From a virus, in the IMG/VR virus record IMGVR_UViG_3300042352_001329, positions 1 to 51,710 of that record: 51,710 bases of DNA; one strand, given 5' to 3'. The position numbers and the translations under genes are program-made. The notes beneath the pieces were generated by a model. That model was not told the origin of the DNA. It was given only the letters and a program-made list of their open reading frames with translations, and did no database searches. Below, in pieces: positions 1 to 7,183 of this stretch. Numbering within the stretch: the stretch's first letter is position 1; each line of letters begins with the position of its first letter.

Positions 1-213
1 GGACTATTACATACGATTCTACCCGATGGTTATGATCATACGGAATTAGGTCATATGTATAATCATAGCGAGAAACCCAACTGTTATAATAAAATGATTG
101 GCTCCCAGCGATTCTTGGTTACCCTCTTCCCAGTTAAGGCTGGCGAAGAACTGACTGGCGACTACCGACTCCAACCCGATTTAGAACAGCCCCAACCCGA
201 TTGGAGACCCTAA
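1..213 (+). CDS. SET-domain protein lysine methyltransferase, C-terminal end (5' truncated by window)
   Basis: An open frame runs from base 1 to a TAA at 211-213 and encodes 70 residues. It contains NHSEKPNC followed about 25 residues later by AGEELTGDY, which are the two C-terminal hallmarks of SET domains (NHSCxPNC pseudoknot and GEELTxDY). SET proteins transfer methyl groups from S-adenosylmethionine to lysine side chains; the asparagine-histidine of NHS binds the cofactor. The N-terminal half lies outside the window, so the start and any extra domains are unknown. The motif pair is specific enough for the family call; the substrate cannot be guessed. Base composition is more GC-rich than that of the genes that follow. 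Confidence 0.8.
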   Translation, partial: GLLHTILPDGYDHTELGHMYNHSEKPNCYNKMIGSQRFLVTLFPVKAGEELTGDYRLQPDLEQPQPDWRP

Positions 214-264
214 CGCTTTTGGCCTCAACCCCCTGGCGCGGGGCGCAACCGGCGATTTCGTGGA
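214..264 (+). terminator. GC-rich intergenic segment with possible weak hairpin
   Basis: The gap after the SET gene is unusually GC-rich for this window. CCCC and GGGG near 230-243 (around CTGGCGC) could pair as a short stem, but no clear T-run follows. It may be a terminator or a remnant of foreign DNA; evidence is weak. Confidence 0.25.
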
Positions 265-285
265 GAATAAATAACTGTAAAATAG
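265..285 (+). promoter_or_regulatory. Late-type promoter motif
   Basis: GAATAAATAACTGTAAAATAG matches the GATAAATAACTACAAATA pattern found before other head-targeted genes and resembles the T4 late promoter TATAAATA. AATAAATAAC ends 22 nt before the next ATG. Confidence 0.6.
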
Positions 286-297
286 AAGAAAATTAAA

Positions 298-885
298 ATG
301 AATACTATTAAAGGATTTTCGCAATGGATCAATGAACAAAACGCCCAAGCTGCGAAAGTGACTCCAGGTGCTGCTCCAGTAAAACCTGAAGGTTACACCC
401 TAAAATCAAATGGAATTGCCTATAAGTACCCATTTGCTGACGATTTGGCTTATGCAAAGTATGTCTATTTCAAAGCTGACCCTGCTAATATTACCGCAGG
501 TGGTGCTTCATTTGATGAAAAATCAGAAAAGGCCGCGCTTATCAGAATTCTACCTAGTCACCAGGACTGGTCAACTGCAACTGATGTTAAAACGGATCCA
601 ACTGGAAACGCAACCCTTGCAAAAGGCTTTGGTACTAAAGTTACAGATTCAGTTGAAAATGCACTTGAATTCCATGCACTAATGGGATTAAAGCAGCCTA
701 TTTCACTTGAAAAAATGGTACAGTCTGCAAAAACTCCAGAAGCTGGTTACCTAGTAGATGACTTTAAAGATTTCTATAATACGCTTGCTGCAATGGATAA
801 AGCTGCAATTGCAGAGTGGAATAAAAACTGGCCAATTATTTGGAAAGAACAGTGCAAACGCGCTGGATTACCATGGGCAGTCTAA
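298..885 (+). CDS. Head-targeted protein of unknown function (CTS-like N-terminus)
   Basis: A 195-residue protein that begins MNTIKGFSQWINE|Q, a leader like the T4 internal-protein capsid-targeting sequence with an I-N-E cut site at residue 13. The rest is soluble, with no membrane segment or family I recognise; the C-terminal half is rich in tryptophan and alanine. A late-type promoter lies just upstream and a strong hairpin follows, so it is a single-gene late unit. Function unknown; the inference is that it is packaged in the head and trimmed by the prohead protease. Confidence 0.8.
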   Translation: MNTIKGFSQWINEQNAQAAKVTPGAAPVKPEGYTLKSNGIAYKYPFADDLAYAKYVYFKADPANITAGGASFDEKSEKAALIRILPSHQDWSTATDVKTDPTGNATLAKGFGTKVTDSVENALEFHALMGLKQPISLEKMVQSAKTPEAGYLVDDFKDFYNTLAAMDKAAIAEWNKNWPIIWKEQCKRAGLPWAV

Positions 886-909
886 TCTAATTCTAACATT
901 CTTAACAAA

Positions 910-934
910 AAAAGGAGACTATAAGTCTCCTTTT
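910..934. terminator. Bidirectional terminator hairpin
   Basis: AAAAGGAGACT (910-920), loop ATA, AGTCTCCTTTT (924-934), flanked by A-runs and T-runs. It separates the plus gene ending at 885 from the converging minus gene ending at 954. Confidence 0.85.
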
Positions 935-953
935 GTATTTTATAGGGATTGGG

Positions 954-1397
954 TTATCGGCTTACTATCTTGGCACCTCTAGTAAAAGAACCATCTTTAA
1001 GTCCATCCACTAGGGTCACATTTTCGCTGGTTAAGAGGGTAGAGCCGTCTGGCAAGGTCTTGAACCTGTCAATCCACCCGACTTGGGTTTCATCTCCCAC
1101 AGCAAAGGTTAACTCTCCTCTAATTATTGCAGCACTCCGAATTTTATAAACCTTTTGGGTAGGACCTCCAATCCAGGTTGCAGTCATTTTAACCAAATCG
1201 TATTCCCAAACTACTTTATCAGTCCAAAAGTAGGGGTATTGCACCTCACCTTGAGAAACTGCCTGATCAATAGTCAGGGCTGGGTTCCAGTTAATATGTT
1301 GAATAGTATCAATTTCAACTTTGTAAAATCTTTTAATACCCTGAGCACTTACATTTAGGGCTAGCAAACTTAAGGCAATTACTAATATCTTTTTCAT
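954..1397 (-). CDS. Secreted protein of unknown function with Bacteroidota-type signal peptide
   Basis: 147 residues. The N-terminus MKKILVIALSLLALNVSAQG is a clear signal peptide with likely cleavage after SA, leaving Q as the first residue, the usual pattern in Bacteroidota. The mature part is beta-rich in appearance, with several W and Y residues and no cysteine pairs. The architecture and signal peptide resemble those of the gene at 4192-4566, though the mature parts are not obviously homologous. It has its own early-type promoter motif (AGTATATT, about 1420-1430). It may be exported to the host periplasm or surface; no specific role can be given. Confidence 0.75.
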   Translation of the reverse strand: MKKILVIALSLLALNVSAQGIKRFYKVEIDTIQHINWNPALTIDQAVSQGEVQYPYFWTDKVVWEYDLVKMTATWIGGPTQKVYKIRSAAIIRGELTFAVGDETQVGWIDRFKTLPDGSTLLTSENVTLVDGLKDGSFTRGAKIVSR

Positions 1398-1419
1398 ACC
1401 GTATATCTGTTGTTTAATT

Positions 1420-1430
1420 TAATATACTAC
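1420..1430 (-). promoter_or_regulatory. Early-type promoter motif
   Basis: On the minus strand this reads GTAGTATATTA, matching the TAGTATATTA motif found before several minus-strand genes. It lies about 24 nt before the ATG at 1397. Confidence 0.45.
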
Positions 1431-1458
1431 TCTAGTGTCAAAATTAGCACATAAAAAA

Positions 1459-1477
1459 AGGGATCCGCTGGATCCCT
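1459..1477 (-). terminator. Rho-independent terminator
   Basis: AGGGATCC, loop GCT, GGATCCCT, followed on the minus strand by a run of seven or more T. It sits just past the stop of the amidase gene. Confidence 0.85.
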
Positions 1478-1499
1478 CTATAAAAATTAACCCGATTGG

Positions 1500-2138
1500 T
1501 TAGGCAGTTGGCTCAGTAAGACCCAACTTTTTGGCTGCCCATTCAGGACTCTTGTCCGAGTGTTTTCTCCAAAATTCGGTAATGGTTGCACCCTCAGTAG
1601 ACTCTTTATTATAGGTTACTTCACCATGACCCCATACTTCATCTTTGCTATAGCCTAAATACTTTAAGATTTTAAATACCGAAAGGACTTGGATAGGCAA
1701 AACATCTTCGTCATTTTTTGCAATAACCTCTACACCCTGAGCAGTTGCATTTTGTAGATCGGTTGGCGCATCCTTTTGATCTTTATGACCAGCGTGCCAA
1801 GCAATTTTACCCTCTGGAAAAGTTCTAAATATTTTACCCTCACGATCAACTACCCACTGTACGCCAAGATCTCGGCTATTAAGTACTCCAACAACACCCT
1901 CAGCTGTACCATGGCCTGCAGTATGGTGAACCACAAAGTATTTGTCCTTTGTCATAGACTCCATTCCAGACTGCTTAGCTAGATCTGAAATATCCTCTAT
2001 TTCGGTTTCAAAATTTTTCTTGAATTCGGTATCAGATACCTCAGTTTCCTCTGGGGAAACCTCTCCAGTAAAGGCAGATTTTACGCTTGCCGCAATATCG
2101 CCCAACCAGCTTTCAAATAGTTTAACGTGAGTTGGCAT
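1500..2138 (-). CDS. N-acetylmuramoyl-L-alanine amidase (Amidase_2/PGRP-like)
   Basis: 212 residues. The catalytic domain spans about 65-195. FVVHHTAGHG (68-77) supplies the first zinc histidine, WHAGH (114-118) is the typical second motif, and GHGEV (170-174) gives the second zinc histidine, all as in the amidase-2 family that cuts the bond between N-acetylmuramic acid and L-alanine in peptidoglycan. Residues 1-60 form an acidic extension that starts MPTHVKLFE|S, a possible prohead-protease leader (L-F-E). A late-type motif lies upstream and a terminator follows, so it is transcribed alone and late. It is either the lysis endolysin or a packaged wall-degrading enzyme; the leader makes the second option worth testing. 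Confidence 0.88.
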   Translation of the reverse strand: MPTHVKLFESWLGDIAASVKSAFTGEVSPEETEVSDTEFKKNFETEIEDISDLAKQSGMESMTKDKYFVVHHTAGHGTAEGVVGVLNSRDLGVQWVVDREGKIFRTFPEGKIAWHAGHKDQKDAPTDLQNATAQGVEVIAKNDEDVLPIQVLSVFKILKYLGYSKDEVWGHGEVTYNKESTEGATITEFWRKHSDKSPEWAAKKLGLTEPTA

Positions 2139-2157
2139 TAGTTTTTAAATTTATTTA

Positions 2158-2169
2158 GGTTATTTATTT
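2158..2169 (-). promoter_or_regulatory. Late-type promoter motif
   Basis: Minus-strand AAATAAATAACC, ending 19 nt before the amidase ATG at 2138, the same spacing as at other late-type sites. Confidence 0.55.
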
Positions 2170-2173
2170 AGCA

Positions 2174-2449
2174 CTATTCAGTCTCATGGTCATAATACTG
2201 CGCATACTTAATAAATGCCTTTGGCTCAACCTCATTTAGATATTCAAGTGAAAGCTCAACTCTACCAATAATCGAGTTAGCAATAAATAGTTCGGCATGC
2301 AAAGAATCCACCAATTGATCCCTTTGTTCAATTAATTGCTTTTGTGCAGCTACCTGGATTTGCAATTCACGGTTTTGGGTTGTGGTGATTAGCGTAATTA
2401 TAAAGAGGGCACAACACCCAACTATCGCAGTACCTGATAAATTTTTCAT
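2174..2449 (-). CDS. Small single-pass membrane protein with coiled coil
   Basis: 91 residues. Residues 8-24 are a hydrophobic membrane segment and residues 27-60 look like a coiled coil rich in Q, E and L. The layout (N-terminal anchor, helical ectodomain) is that of an inner-membrane spanin or a minor membrane protein. It lies directly upstream of the amidase gene, which fits a lysis role, but its promoter (GTATAATAAA at 2471-2480) is the early type while the amidase has a late-type one. No family recognised. Confidence 0.6.
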   Translation of the reverse strand: MKNLSGTAIVGCCALFIITLITTTQNRELQIQVAAQKQLIEQRDQLVDSLHAELFIANSIIGRVELSLEYLNEVEPKAFIKYAQYYDHETE

Positions 2450-2470
2450 TTATTTAGATTTTTTGTTCAA

Positions 2471-2480
2471 TTTATTATAC
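2471..2480 (-). promoter_or_regulatory. Early-type promoter motif
   Basis: Minus-strand GTATAATAAA about 21 nt before the ATG at 2449, the same motif as at 6527, 7119, 28480 and 36083. Confidence 0.5.
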
Positions 2481-2512
2481 CTAAGTATAAGAAACAAGAT
2501 CTTCTTCGATCT

Positions 2513-2530
2513 GATAAATAACTACAAATA
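2513..2530 (+). promoter_or_regulatory. Late-type promoter motif
   Basis: GATAAATAACTACAAATA, identical over 18 bases to the site at 7155-7172. GATAAATAAC ends 20 nt before the ATG at 2543. Confidence 0.7.
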
Positions 2531-2542
2531 AACTAAAAATTA

Positions 2543-4135
2543 ATGGAAATTAAGAAATACCAAGACTGGTTATTTGAAACTACCAATTATGATCCAGAGT
2601 GTGGATGCACATCAGTTTCAATTATTGAGCAAAGTACGACTACGTCCACTCCCTCTACTGGTGGAGCGGCCTATACCAAATCGGATAAAACCCAAACTTC
2701 GGGTAAAATCCCATTAAATTATTCAGCTGGGTATTATTCAGTTAACCACACAAATAAGAGTGGCCAAGCCTTTGATAATGAAAGCAAAATTAAACCCGAA
2801 TTAGAAAAAGTTATTGAATTTTTAAAAGCTAACCCAGGTTCTTATATTGCAACTGCTAAACTTGTTGTTGGTGAGTCTCTACCTCCAAACTTTGATTCAG
2901 AAGGAGCCGCTGGTTCAACTGTTCCACGACTTAAAGCTAAACAGGGTACGTGGTTAGAAACCGGAGACCTTGCTGATCTTCGTGTTGCTAAATTGGAATC
3001 TTGGTTAAAGACTCAATTAGCACCGCTAAAGTCAGCCGGCATAATAAAACAGGATCCTTATGTAATAAAAGACTTTAGGGATGCTAAAAGCAAAATTGCG
3101 CCAAGTGGCGGTTGGGATGATTATAGAGCTTGGAAAAAGGGTACAGGCGAATGGAAAACCCCAATGGATAATACTACCGAAAAGGGTAAAGAATATACAA
3201 AACTAAAAACCGGATACGATAAAGATCAATTTGCTGAAGTGTATTTACAAATTAGAGCCTATTCTGATCCAAGCTGTCTGTTAGGTATGTGGATTGGTTT
3301 CCATTATGATGTAGCAAACGGTCATAGCTGTAATAATTCTAGATTTGAAATTAAAGCAAATGGCATAACATTAACTACAGTTACTCCGCCAACTAAGAAA
3401 CTTGAAACTAATGTAGATTCAAGTTGGGCCCTACCTGCAGGAATGAAATATGCAAGTTTAAATAATCAAGGTAAAGAAAATGATGAGTATGCGGTTGCAT
3501 ATAAAAGAGAAGATCGTTCAAACTTGGGAGGAAGCGCTTGGCGACTAAACTGGTTTAAAATTAGTGATAAAGCCCTTGCTGATAAAATTATTGCAGCGGC
3601 CGGTCCAGATAAAAATATTAAGATTACTGCAACTTGTATTAAACCTATTACCTACCCAGACGGAAAAATTGGATACGATGGAGTTGGTGGATGTCACACA
3701 ACTGCACCTCACGTCTATGTTTTAAGCAAAGATGAAGTTAAAACGTCAGGCTTCCCAACTTATCCAAATACAAATGATGGAATTATTGCAACAACTGACT
3801 TTTGCGGACGTAACTTAGGAGTTCAAATTACAACCCCTCCTAAAACAAAACCTGATGGTGCACAAGGCGGAGGTTTTCAATTACCAAAAGAAACTGGAAT
3901 TAAATTACTAATAGGTAGCCGAGGTACTCTTTCTGCAGAACAGCGTATTAATAATTTATTAACTGCAAAAACTCTCTATAAAAAACCTGATAGTACATAT
4001 ATTGTATTAAAGGCTTGGACCGAAAATGGTATTTCATATCAAGTCGGAGATGTTATTAATGGTACAATTAAACCTAATGTTAAATATACACCACCACCTA
4101 CTAGAGTTGATGCTGCAACTGCACCTAAAAACTAA
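2543..4135 (+). CDS. Large head-targeted protein of unknown function (CTS-like N-terminus)
   Basis: 530 residues beginning MEIKKYQDWLFE|T, a CTS-like leader with an L-F-E cut site at residue 12. The following 25 residues are a serine/threonine/glycine linker. The body contains no membrane segments and several short tryptophan-rich stretches (about 195-215, and the IGFHYD region near 255). Cysteines occur around 20-22, 250, 268, 365 and 385 but form no clear zinc motif. The C-terminus is proline/threonine-rich. I do not recognise the family. It is a single-gene late unit between a late-type promoter and a strong hairpin. Confidence 0.8.
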   Translation: MEIKKYQDWLFETTNYDPECGCTSVSIIEQSTTTSTPSTGGAAYTKSDKTQTSGKIPLNYSAGYYSVNHTNKSGQAFDNESKIKPELEKVIEFLKANPGSYIATAKLVVGESLPPNFDSEGAAGSTVPRLKAKQGTWLETGDLADLRVAKLESWLKTQLAPLKSAGIIKQDPYVIKDFRDAKSKIAPSGGWDDYRAWKKGTGEWKTPMDNTTEKGKEYTKLKTGYDKDQFAEVYLQIRAYSDPSCLLGMWIGFHYDVANGHSCNNSRFEIKANGITLTTVTPPTKKLETNVDSSWALPAGMKYASLNNQGKENDEYAVAYKREDRSNLGGSAWRLNWFKISDKALADKIIAAAGPDKNIKITATCIKPITYPDGKIGYDGVGGCHTTAPHVYVLSKDEVKTSGFPTYPNTNDGIIATTDFCGRNLGVQITTPPKTKPDGAQGGGFQLPKETGIKLLIGSRGTLSAEQRINNLLTAKTLYKKPDSTYIVLKAWTENGISYQVGDVINGTIKPNVKYTPPPTRVDAATAPKN

Positions 4136-4143
4136 ATACAACA

Positions 4144-4170
4144 AAAAACCCAGCATTAAGCTGGGTTTTT
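4144..4170. terminator. Bidirectional terminator hairpin
   Basis: AAAAACCCAGC, loop ATTAA, GCTGGGTTTTT. It lies between the plus gene ending at 4135 and the converging minus gene ending at 4192. Confidence 0.88.
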
Positions 4171-4191
4171 TATTATAAAACTAAAAGTATT

Positions 4192-4566
4192 TTATTTAAT
4201 TTGAGTAGACCTATATGAGGTAGACTTATCTAAATTACCTATTTCAACAGTTCTTTCCAAGTCGCCTTCACCATTAGTAATTGTAACTTCAACTAGAGCA
4301 TTAGTGGTTGGATCGATTGCTAAAAATTTAGGATCTGACCAGCTGCAAATTATTTTATAGGCAACCGTATCAGTTGCACTGCAAACTTTTACAAATTTGT
4401 CGTCAATTGAAATTTCCATTTTAACAAATTTACTATCATATTCCAAGTTACCATTTTGACGGTTTCTTGTAGCAGACTCTGTCATTTGTACATTAAACTT
4501 AAGAGTTGATTGTGCGCTTACATTTAAGCTTAAAAACAATCCAATAATTAGTGCAAACTTTTTCAT
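4192..4566 (-). CDS. Secreted protein of unknown function with Bacteroidota-type signal peptide
   Basis: 124 residues. MKKFALIIGLFLSLNVSAQS is a signal peptide with the same NVSAQ end as the protein at 954-1397. The mature part alternates short charged and hydrophobic stretches, suggesting a small beta domain; a single cysteine pair (CSATDTVAYKIIC) is present. An early-type motif AGTATATTA lies about 24 nt upstream, similar to the spacing at 1397, so the two secreted genes appear to share regulation. No function can be assigned. Confidence 0.75.
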   Translation of the reverse strand: MKKFALIIGLFLSLNVSAQSTLKFNVQMTESATRNRQNGNLEYDSKFVKMEISIDDKFVKVCSATDTVAYKIICSWSDPKFLAIDPTTNALVEVTITNGEGDLERTVEIGNLDKSTSYRSTQIK

Positions 4567-4588
4567 ATCGTTTTTTATTTGTTAAGTT

Positions 4589-4600
4589 TAATATACTAAC
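4589..4600 (-). promoter_or_regulatory. Early-type promoter motif
   Basis: Minus-strand GTTAGTATATTA, upstream of the secreted-protein gene at 4566. It directly abuts the stop of the next upstream gene at 4600. Confidence 0.5.
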
Positions 4601-4971
4601 TACTCTGCACTTTTAGCACGTTCGTATTGTTTTAAGAATTGCCATGTAGATTCATGTGAATAACAGATCGGGTTTCCTTCTTCATCATGAGCTCCCCAGC
4701 GATCTCCTTCTATCTTAACTAGTTTACCATCAACCTTTTTATAACTTGGAGTTTTGCTAAAATCTTTGGTTCCAAAGTCAGCTTCCCACATAAACCAGGT
4801 TAGCCAGTCAACACCCTCGGGAGTCCAGATTTCACCCAATAGATCATGAATAATTGTACTATATGGATCTGTAAAATTTACGAGATCGACCCCTAATCCA
4901 TGCAGCCCATCCAACTGACGACTTGCCTTTTGTAAACCTAGGGTTAGTTTTAAGAAATTTTCATATGTCAT
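4600..4971 (-). CDS. Conserved phage protein of unknown function
   Basis: 123 residues, soluble, acidic. The layout G-V-D-L near residue 27, WLTWFMWE near 57-64, then GAHDEEGNPICYSHESTW near 95-112 matches a widespread small phage protein pattern (W..W...E, then A.D..G.PI) whose function is not known. It overlaps the next upstream gene by 4 nt (ATGA-type junction at 4968-4971), so the two are translated together. Confidence 0.65.
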   Translation of the reverse strand: MTYENFLKLTLGLQKASRQLDGLHGLGVDLVNFTDPYSTIIHDLLGEIWTPEGVDWLTWFMWEADFGTKDFSKTPSYKKVDGKLVKIEGDRWGAHDEEGNPICYSHESTWQFLKQYERAKSAE

Positions 4972-5207
4972 GCTTTATTATAGATTTTTTCTTCTAAAAA
5001 TTTTAAGAGTTCCCGCTTTTGAGCAAAGGTTATATTTTCTGCAATGGCCAACTCAATTTCATCATCAGTTGCAATATCACATAGTAGATCCAATTCATCT
5101 TCACTAATTCTACATGTCTCTTTAATTAGGGAATCAAAGAGTCCAAATATTCCTCCGTTTCTGGCTTCACCAAGGTCTACACCCTTTCTTGATAGTCTAG
5201 TATTCAT
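4968..5207 (-). CDS. Small acidic protein of unknown function
   Basis: 79 residues, largely helical and acidic in the C-terminal two thirds, with no recognised motif. It overlaps its downstream neighbour by 4 nt, and its first base coincides with the last base of the upstream gene (5207), so it belongs to the 4600-6521 minus-strand operon. Confidence 0.6.
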   Translation of the reverse strand: MNTRLSRKGVDLGEARNGGIFGLFDSLIKETCRISEDELDLLCDIATDDEIELAIAENITFAQKRELLKFLEEKIYNKA

Positions 5208-5812
5208 TATGATATGTATAAAATTGTTGGGTTATCTTTATGAACATCTATTTCTGGATAGAGTTCCATAAATTTTTGCAAATTAAATGGTCGGCTTATA
5301 ATATGAACTCCACTACGAGTCCGGATAAAATCCATTCGAGGTTCTTTTCCAGTATCGATTTGTAGTTCAATAATTTTCTTTCTAAGCGTAATCATTTCAT
5401 CGGTATGATTAAATGAATCAATTGAAATATTGTCAATATCAATAATCCAATTTTTATCGGATTCGTTTGCATAGGCTCCACATACTGATTCATAAGCTTT
5501 ACGAACTGACTTGAAATCCTTGTTCATAATTTGATCAGTAATTTTCTTTAGCGTATGGAAAGCCATTCTTTCAAATGAACGACGATTTAAATTAATACAG
5601 GCTCGGGCTCCATGAAAATCACAAAGAGCAATAATTTCAGCCTCAACTTTAGTTAGGTGCTCATGTGACTTGATATAATAGGTTTTTATAACAAGCGAAT
5701 TTGACCCAATTTCTGGATGATCCTTTTTACGCTTAATAATTTGTAGATGATAAAAATCGTCCTCACTCCTAAACTTAAGGAGCTTTTGAATTTGTTGGAA
5801 ATTATTGGTCAC
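5207..5812 (-). CDS. Unknown protein; weak resemblance to primase-like (AEP) fold
   Basis: 201 residues, basic in the first half. WIIDIDN near residue 122 and TRSGVHIISRPF near 168-179 recall the DxD and sGxH motifs of archaeo-eukaryotic primase-type nucleotidyltransferases, in the right order. The third catalytic acidic motif is not obvious and the protein is short for an active primase. I regard the family link as a suggestion only. It abuts its neighbours end to end (5207 and 5812), in an operon of small genes that starts at 6521. Confidence 0.6.
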   Translation of the reverse strand: MTNNFQQIQKLLKFRSEDDFYHLQIIKRKKDHPEIGSNSLVIKTYYIKSHEHLTKVEAEIIALCDFHGARACINLNRRSFERMAFHTLKKITDQIMNKDFKSVRKAYESVCGAYANESDKNWIIDIDNISIDSFNHTDEMITLRKKIIELQIDTGKEPRMDFIRTRSGVHIISRPFNLQKFMELYPEIDVHKDNPTILYIS

Positions 5813-6123
5813 TAGTCGTCGATTTTAAAGGTTAGGACCCTCCAACTAAAGTTAAACCAAACTTTAATCCAGATTAGGTCAAAACCAATATACCAACTTG
5901 GTGATAGATTTGAACTGCTAAACATCGCTTTGCCCTTTTTACGGGTACCTACTGCCATATCCTTTTTAAACCAAATTCCCAATTGATAACGACGATGCCA
6001 TAGTGTAATGTCATCCATTAATCGGGTTGAATATTCAGAATTACGGTAACTTTCCCACTTGTGACGAATTACCATCGACACTCTAAGATGTCCTAATTTA
6101 AGGGATTTAACTATGCCAGCCAT
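5812..6123 (-). CDS. Basic, aromatic-rich small protein of unknown function
   Basis: 103 residues, strongly basic, with unusually many tryptophans. The C-terminal part alternates W, F and I like amphipathic strands. No clear membrane segment. It overlaps the membrane protein gene upstream by 13 nt and abuts the gene downstream, so it is one link in the 4600-6521 operon. Confidence 0.55.
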   Translation of the reverse strand: MAGIVKSLKLGHLRVSMVIRHKWESYRNSEYSTRLMDDITLWHRRYQLGIWFKKDMAVGTRKKGKAMFSSSNLSPSWYIGFDLIWIKVWFNFSWRVLTFKIDD

Positions 6124-6521
6124 TGATTGATTAATTGTATTAGTAGATAAGAAAGTTTATAACCAGTAAATGCGCCTAGCGCACTTGGAATTGGAAACAC
6201 TACAAGTTTACCAAGTTCAGTTACGTATTTAGGTCGATTTACAATTCGACCCATAAAGAAATAATAAGTAATATAACCAATTAAAACTGCAAAATCTGTT
6301 CGAGTTGCAATAAACACAACTAGGGTTGCACCAATAAATCCAAACAGGAAATTATCACGAACCCCTTCCCAAACTTCAGCTTGAGTAGCCTCTTGCCAAT
6401 CTCTGACAATTTGCTGTATTTTTGTTTTCTTTTTCATCTTAAATCGTGGATCGATTTCTGTTACGATCTTTGTATTTGCACCTCGAATCTTGTGCCACAG
6501 TTCCCAATTAATAATCGACAT
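6111..6521 (-). CDS. Membrane protein of unknown function
   Basis: 136 residues. A basic N-terminal third is followed by hydrophobic segments at about 55-72, 73-90 and 105-130, giving two or three membrane passes. First gene of its operon. The early-type promoter TATAAT lies only 5 nt before the ATG, which would produce a leaderless message. Confidence 0.65.
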   Translation of the reverse strand: MSIINWELWHKIRGANTKIVTEIDPRFKMKKKTKIQQIVRDWQEATQAEVWEGVRDNFLFGFIGATLVVFIATRTDFAVLIGYITYYFFMGRIVNRPKYVTELGKLVVFPIPSALGAFTGYKLSYLLIQLINQWLA

Positions 6522-6526
6522 ATTTT

Positions 6527-6533
6527 ATTATAC
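6527..6533 (-). promoter_or_regulatory. Early-type promoter motif, leaderless spacing
   Basis: Minus-strand GTATAAT; the TATAAT hexamer ends 5 nt before the ATG at 6521. If it is a -10 element, transcription would begin at or next to the start codon. Confidence 0.5.
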
Positions 6534-6554
6534 ATTCTAACCTGAACAAGTTTA

Positions 6555-6567
6555 GATAAATATCTTT
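6555..6567 (+). promoter_or_regulatory. Late-type promoter motif with short spacing
   Basis: GATAAATATCTTT sits directly before the ATG at 6568. GATAAATATC ends only 3 nt from the ATG, against 14-26 nt elsewhere, so any message from it would be leaderless. Confidence 0.45.
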
Positions 6568-6897
6568 ATGAAAGCACAAAACTTTAAACAGTTTGTTAAT
6601 GAAAATGAAGACGATTCAAGCCGAATTGAAGACCGTCTTCGTGATCTAGGCCTTGCTCCCAAAGCGGAATTTGATGAACGCTGGCAAGATATGATTGACG
6701 AATGGGGAAGTGATCCAGAAATTGATCAAGCTCTCCAAACCCTTAGAAGAAAAACTGGCGAAATTATCAATAAACATATTGATTTTGACGATCCAGAGGA
6801 TGAGCAAGAGTGGGATCAGCGTCGCGAATGGATATACGAACAAGGAGCCGACGATCTAGGCGAACTGGAATTAATGATTGTACAAGGTAATTACTAA
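6568..6897 (+). CDS. Small acidic head-targeted protein (CTS-like N-terminus)
   Basis: 109 residues starting MKAQNFKQFVNE|N, a CTS-like leader with a V-N-E cut site at residue 12. The remainder is very acidic and helical, rich in D, E, R and W, with no recognised domain. Small charged proteins with such leaders are typical of T4 internal proteins packaged in the head. It stands alone between minus-strand genes and overlaps the converging gene by 4 nt (6894-6897). Confidence 0.75.
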   Translation: MKAQNFKQFVNENEDDSSRIEDRLRDLGLAPKAEFDERWQDMIDEWGSDPEIDQALQTLRRKTGEIINKHIDFDDPEDEQEWDQRREWIYEQGADDLGELELMIVQGNY

Positions 6898-7112
6898 TTC
6901 TTTACTGGCACCTTGCGTGCAACCTGTGGTTTTTCTATCTGCATTCTGATAGTGTCTCCAGCCTGGTGTGGTGTTCTACAATACACAGTGCCTTCAATAC
7001 ATGTTTCTGCGTCATATACATTATATTGGTAGGTACCTTGAAAATCTGGCGTACCTGAACCAGATGTTACTACTAAAACCAAATATGTAACAATTTTTCC
7101 TAATTCTATCAT
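6894..7112 (-). CDS. Small membrane-anchored or secreted protein
   Basis: 72 residues with a short hydrophobic N-terminus (about residues 3-17), then a soluble part with two cysteines (CIEGTVYC). No lipobox. Function unknown. The TATAAT early-type motif is 6 nt before the ATG. Confidence 0.55.
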   Translation of the reverse strand: MIELGKIVTYLVLVVTSGSGTPDFQGTYQYNVYDAETCIEGTVYCRTPHQAGDTIRMQIEKPQVARKVPVKN

Positions 7113-7118
7113 AATTCT

Positions 7119-7125
7119 ATTATAC
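7119..7125 (-). promoter_or_regulatory. Early-type promoter motif, leaderless spacing
   Basis: Minus-strand GTATAAT; TATAAT then 6 nt then the ATG at 7112, the same geometry as at 28473 and 36076. Confidence 0.5.
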
Positions 7126-7154
7126 CTAATTCCAGACCAAGAGTATTAGATCTG

Positions 7155-7172
7155 GATAAATAACTACAAATA
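7155..7172 (+). promoter_or_regulatory. Late-type promoter motif
   Basis: GATAAATAACTACAAATA, identical to 2513-2530; GATAAATAAC ends 19 nt before the ATG at 7184. Drives the four-gene plus-strand operon 7184-11365. Confidence 0.7.
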
Positions 7173-7183
7173 GGATAAATTCA

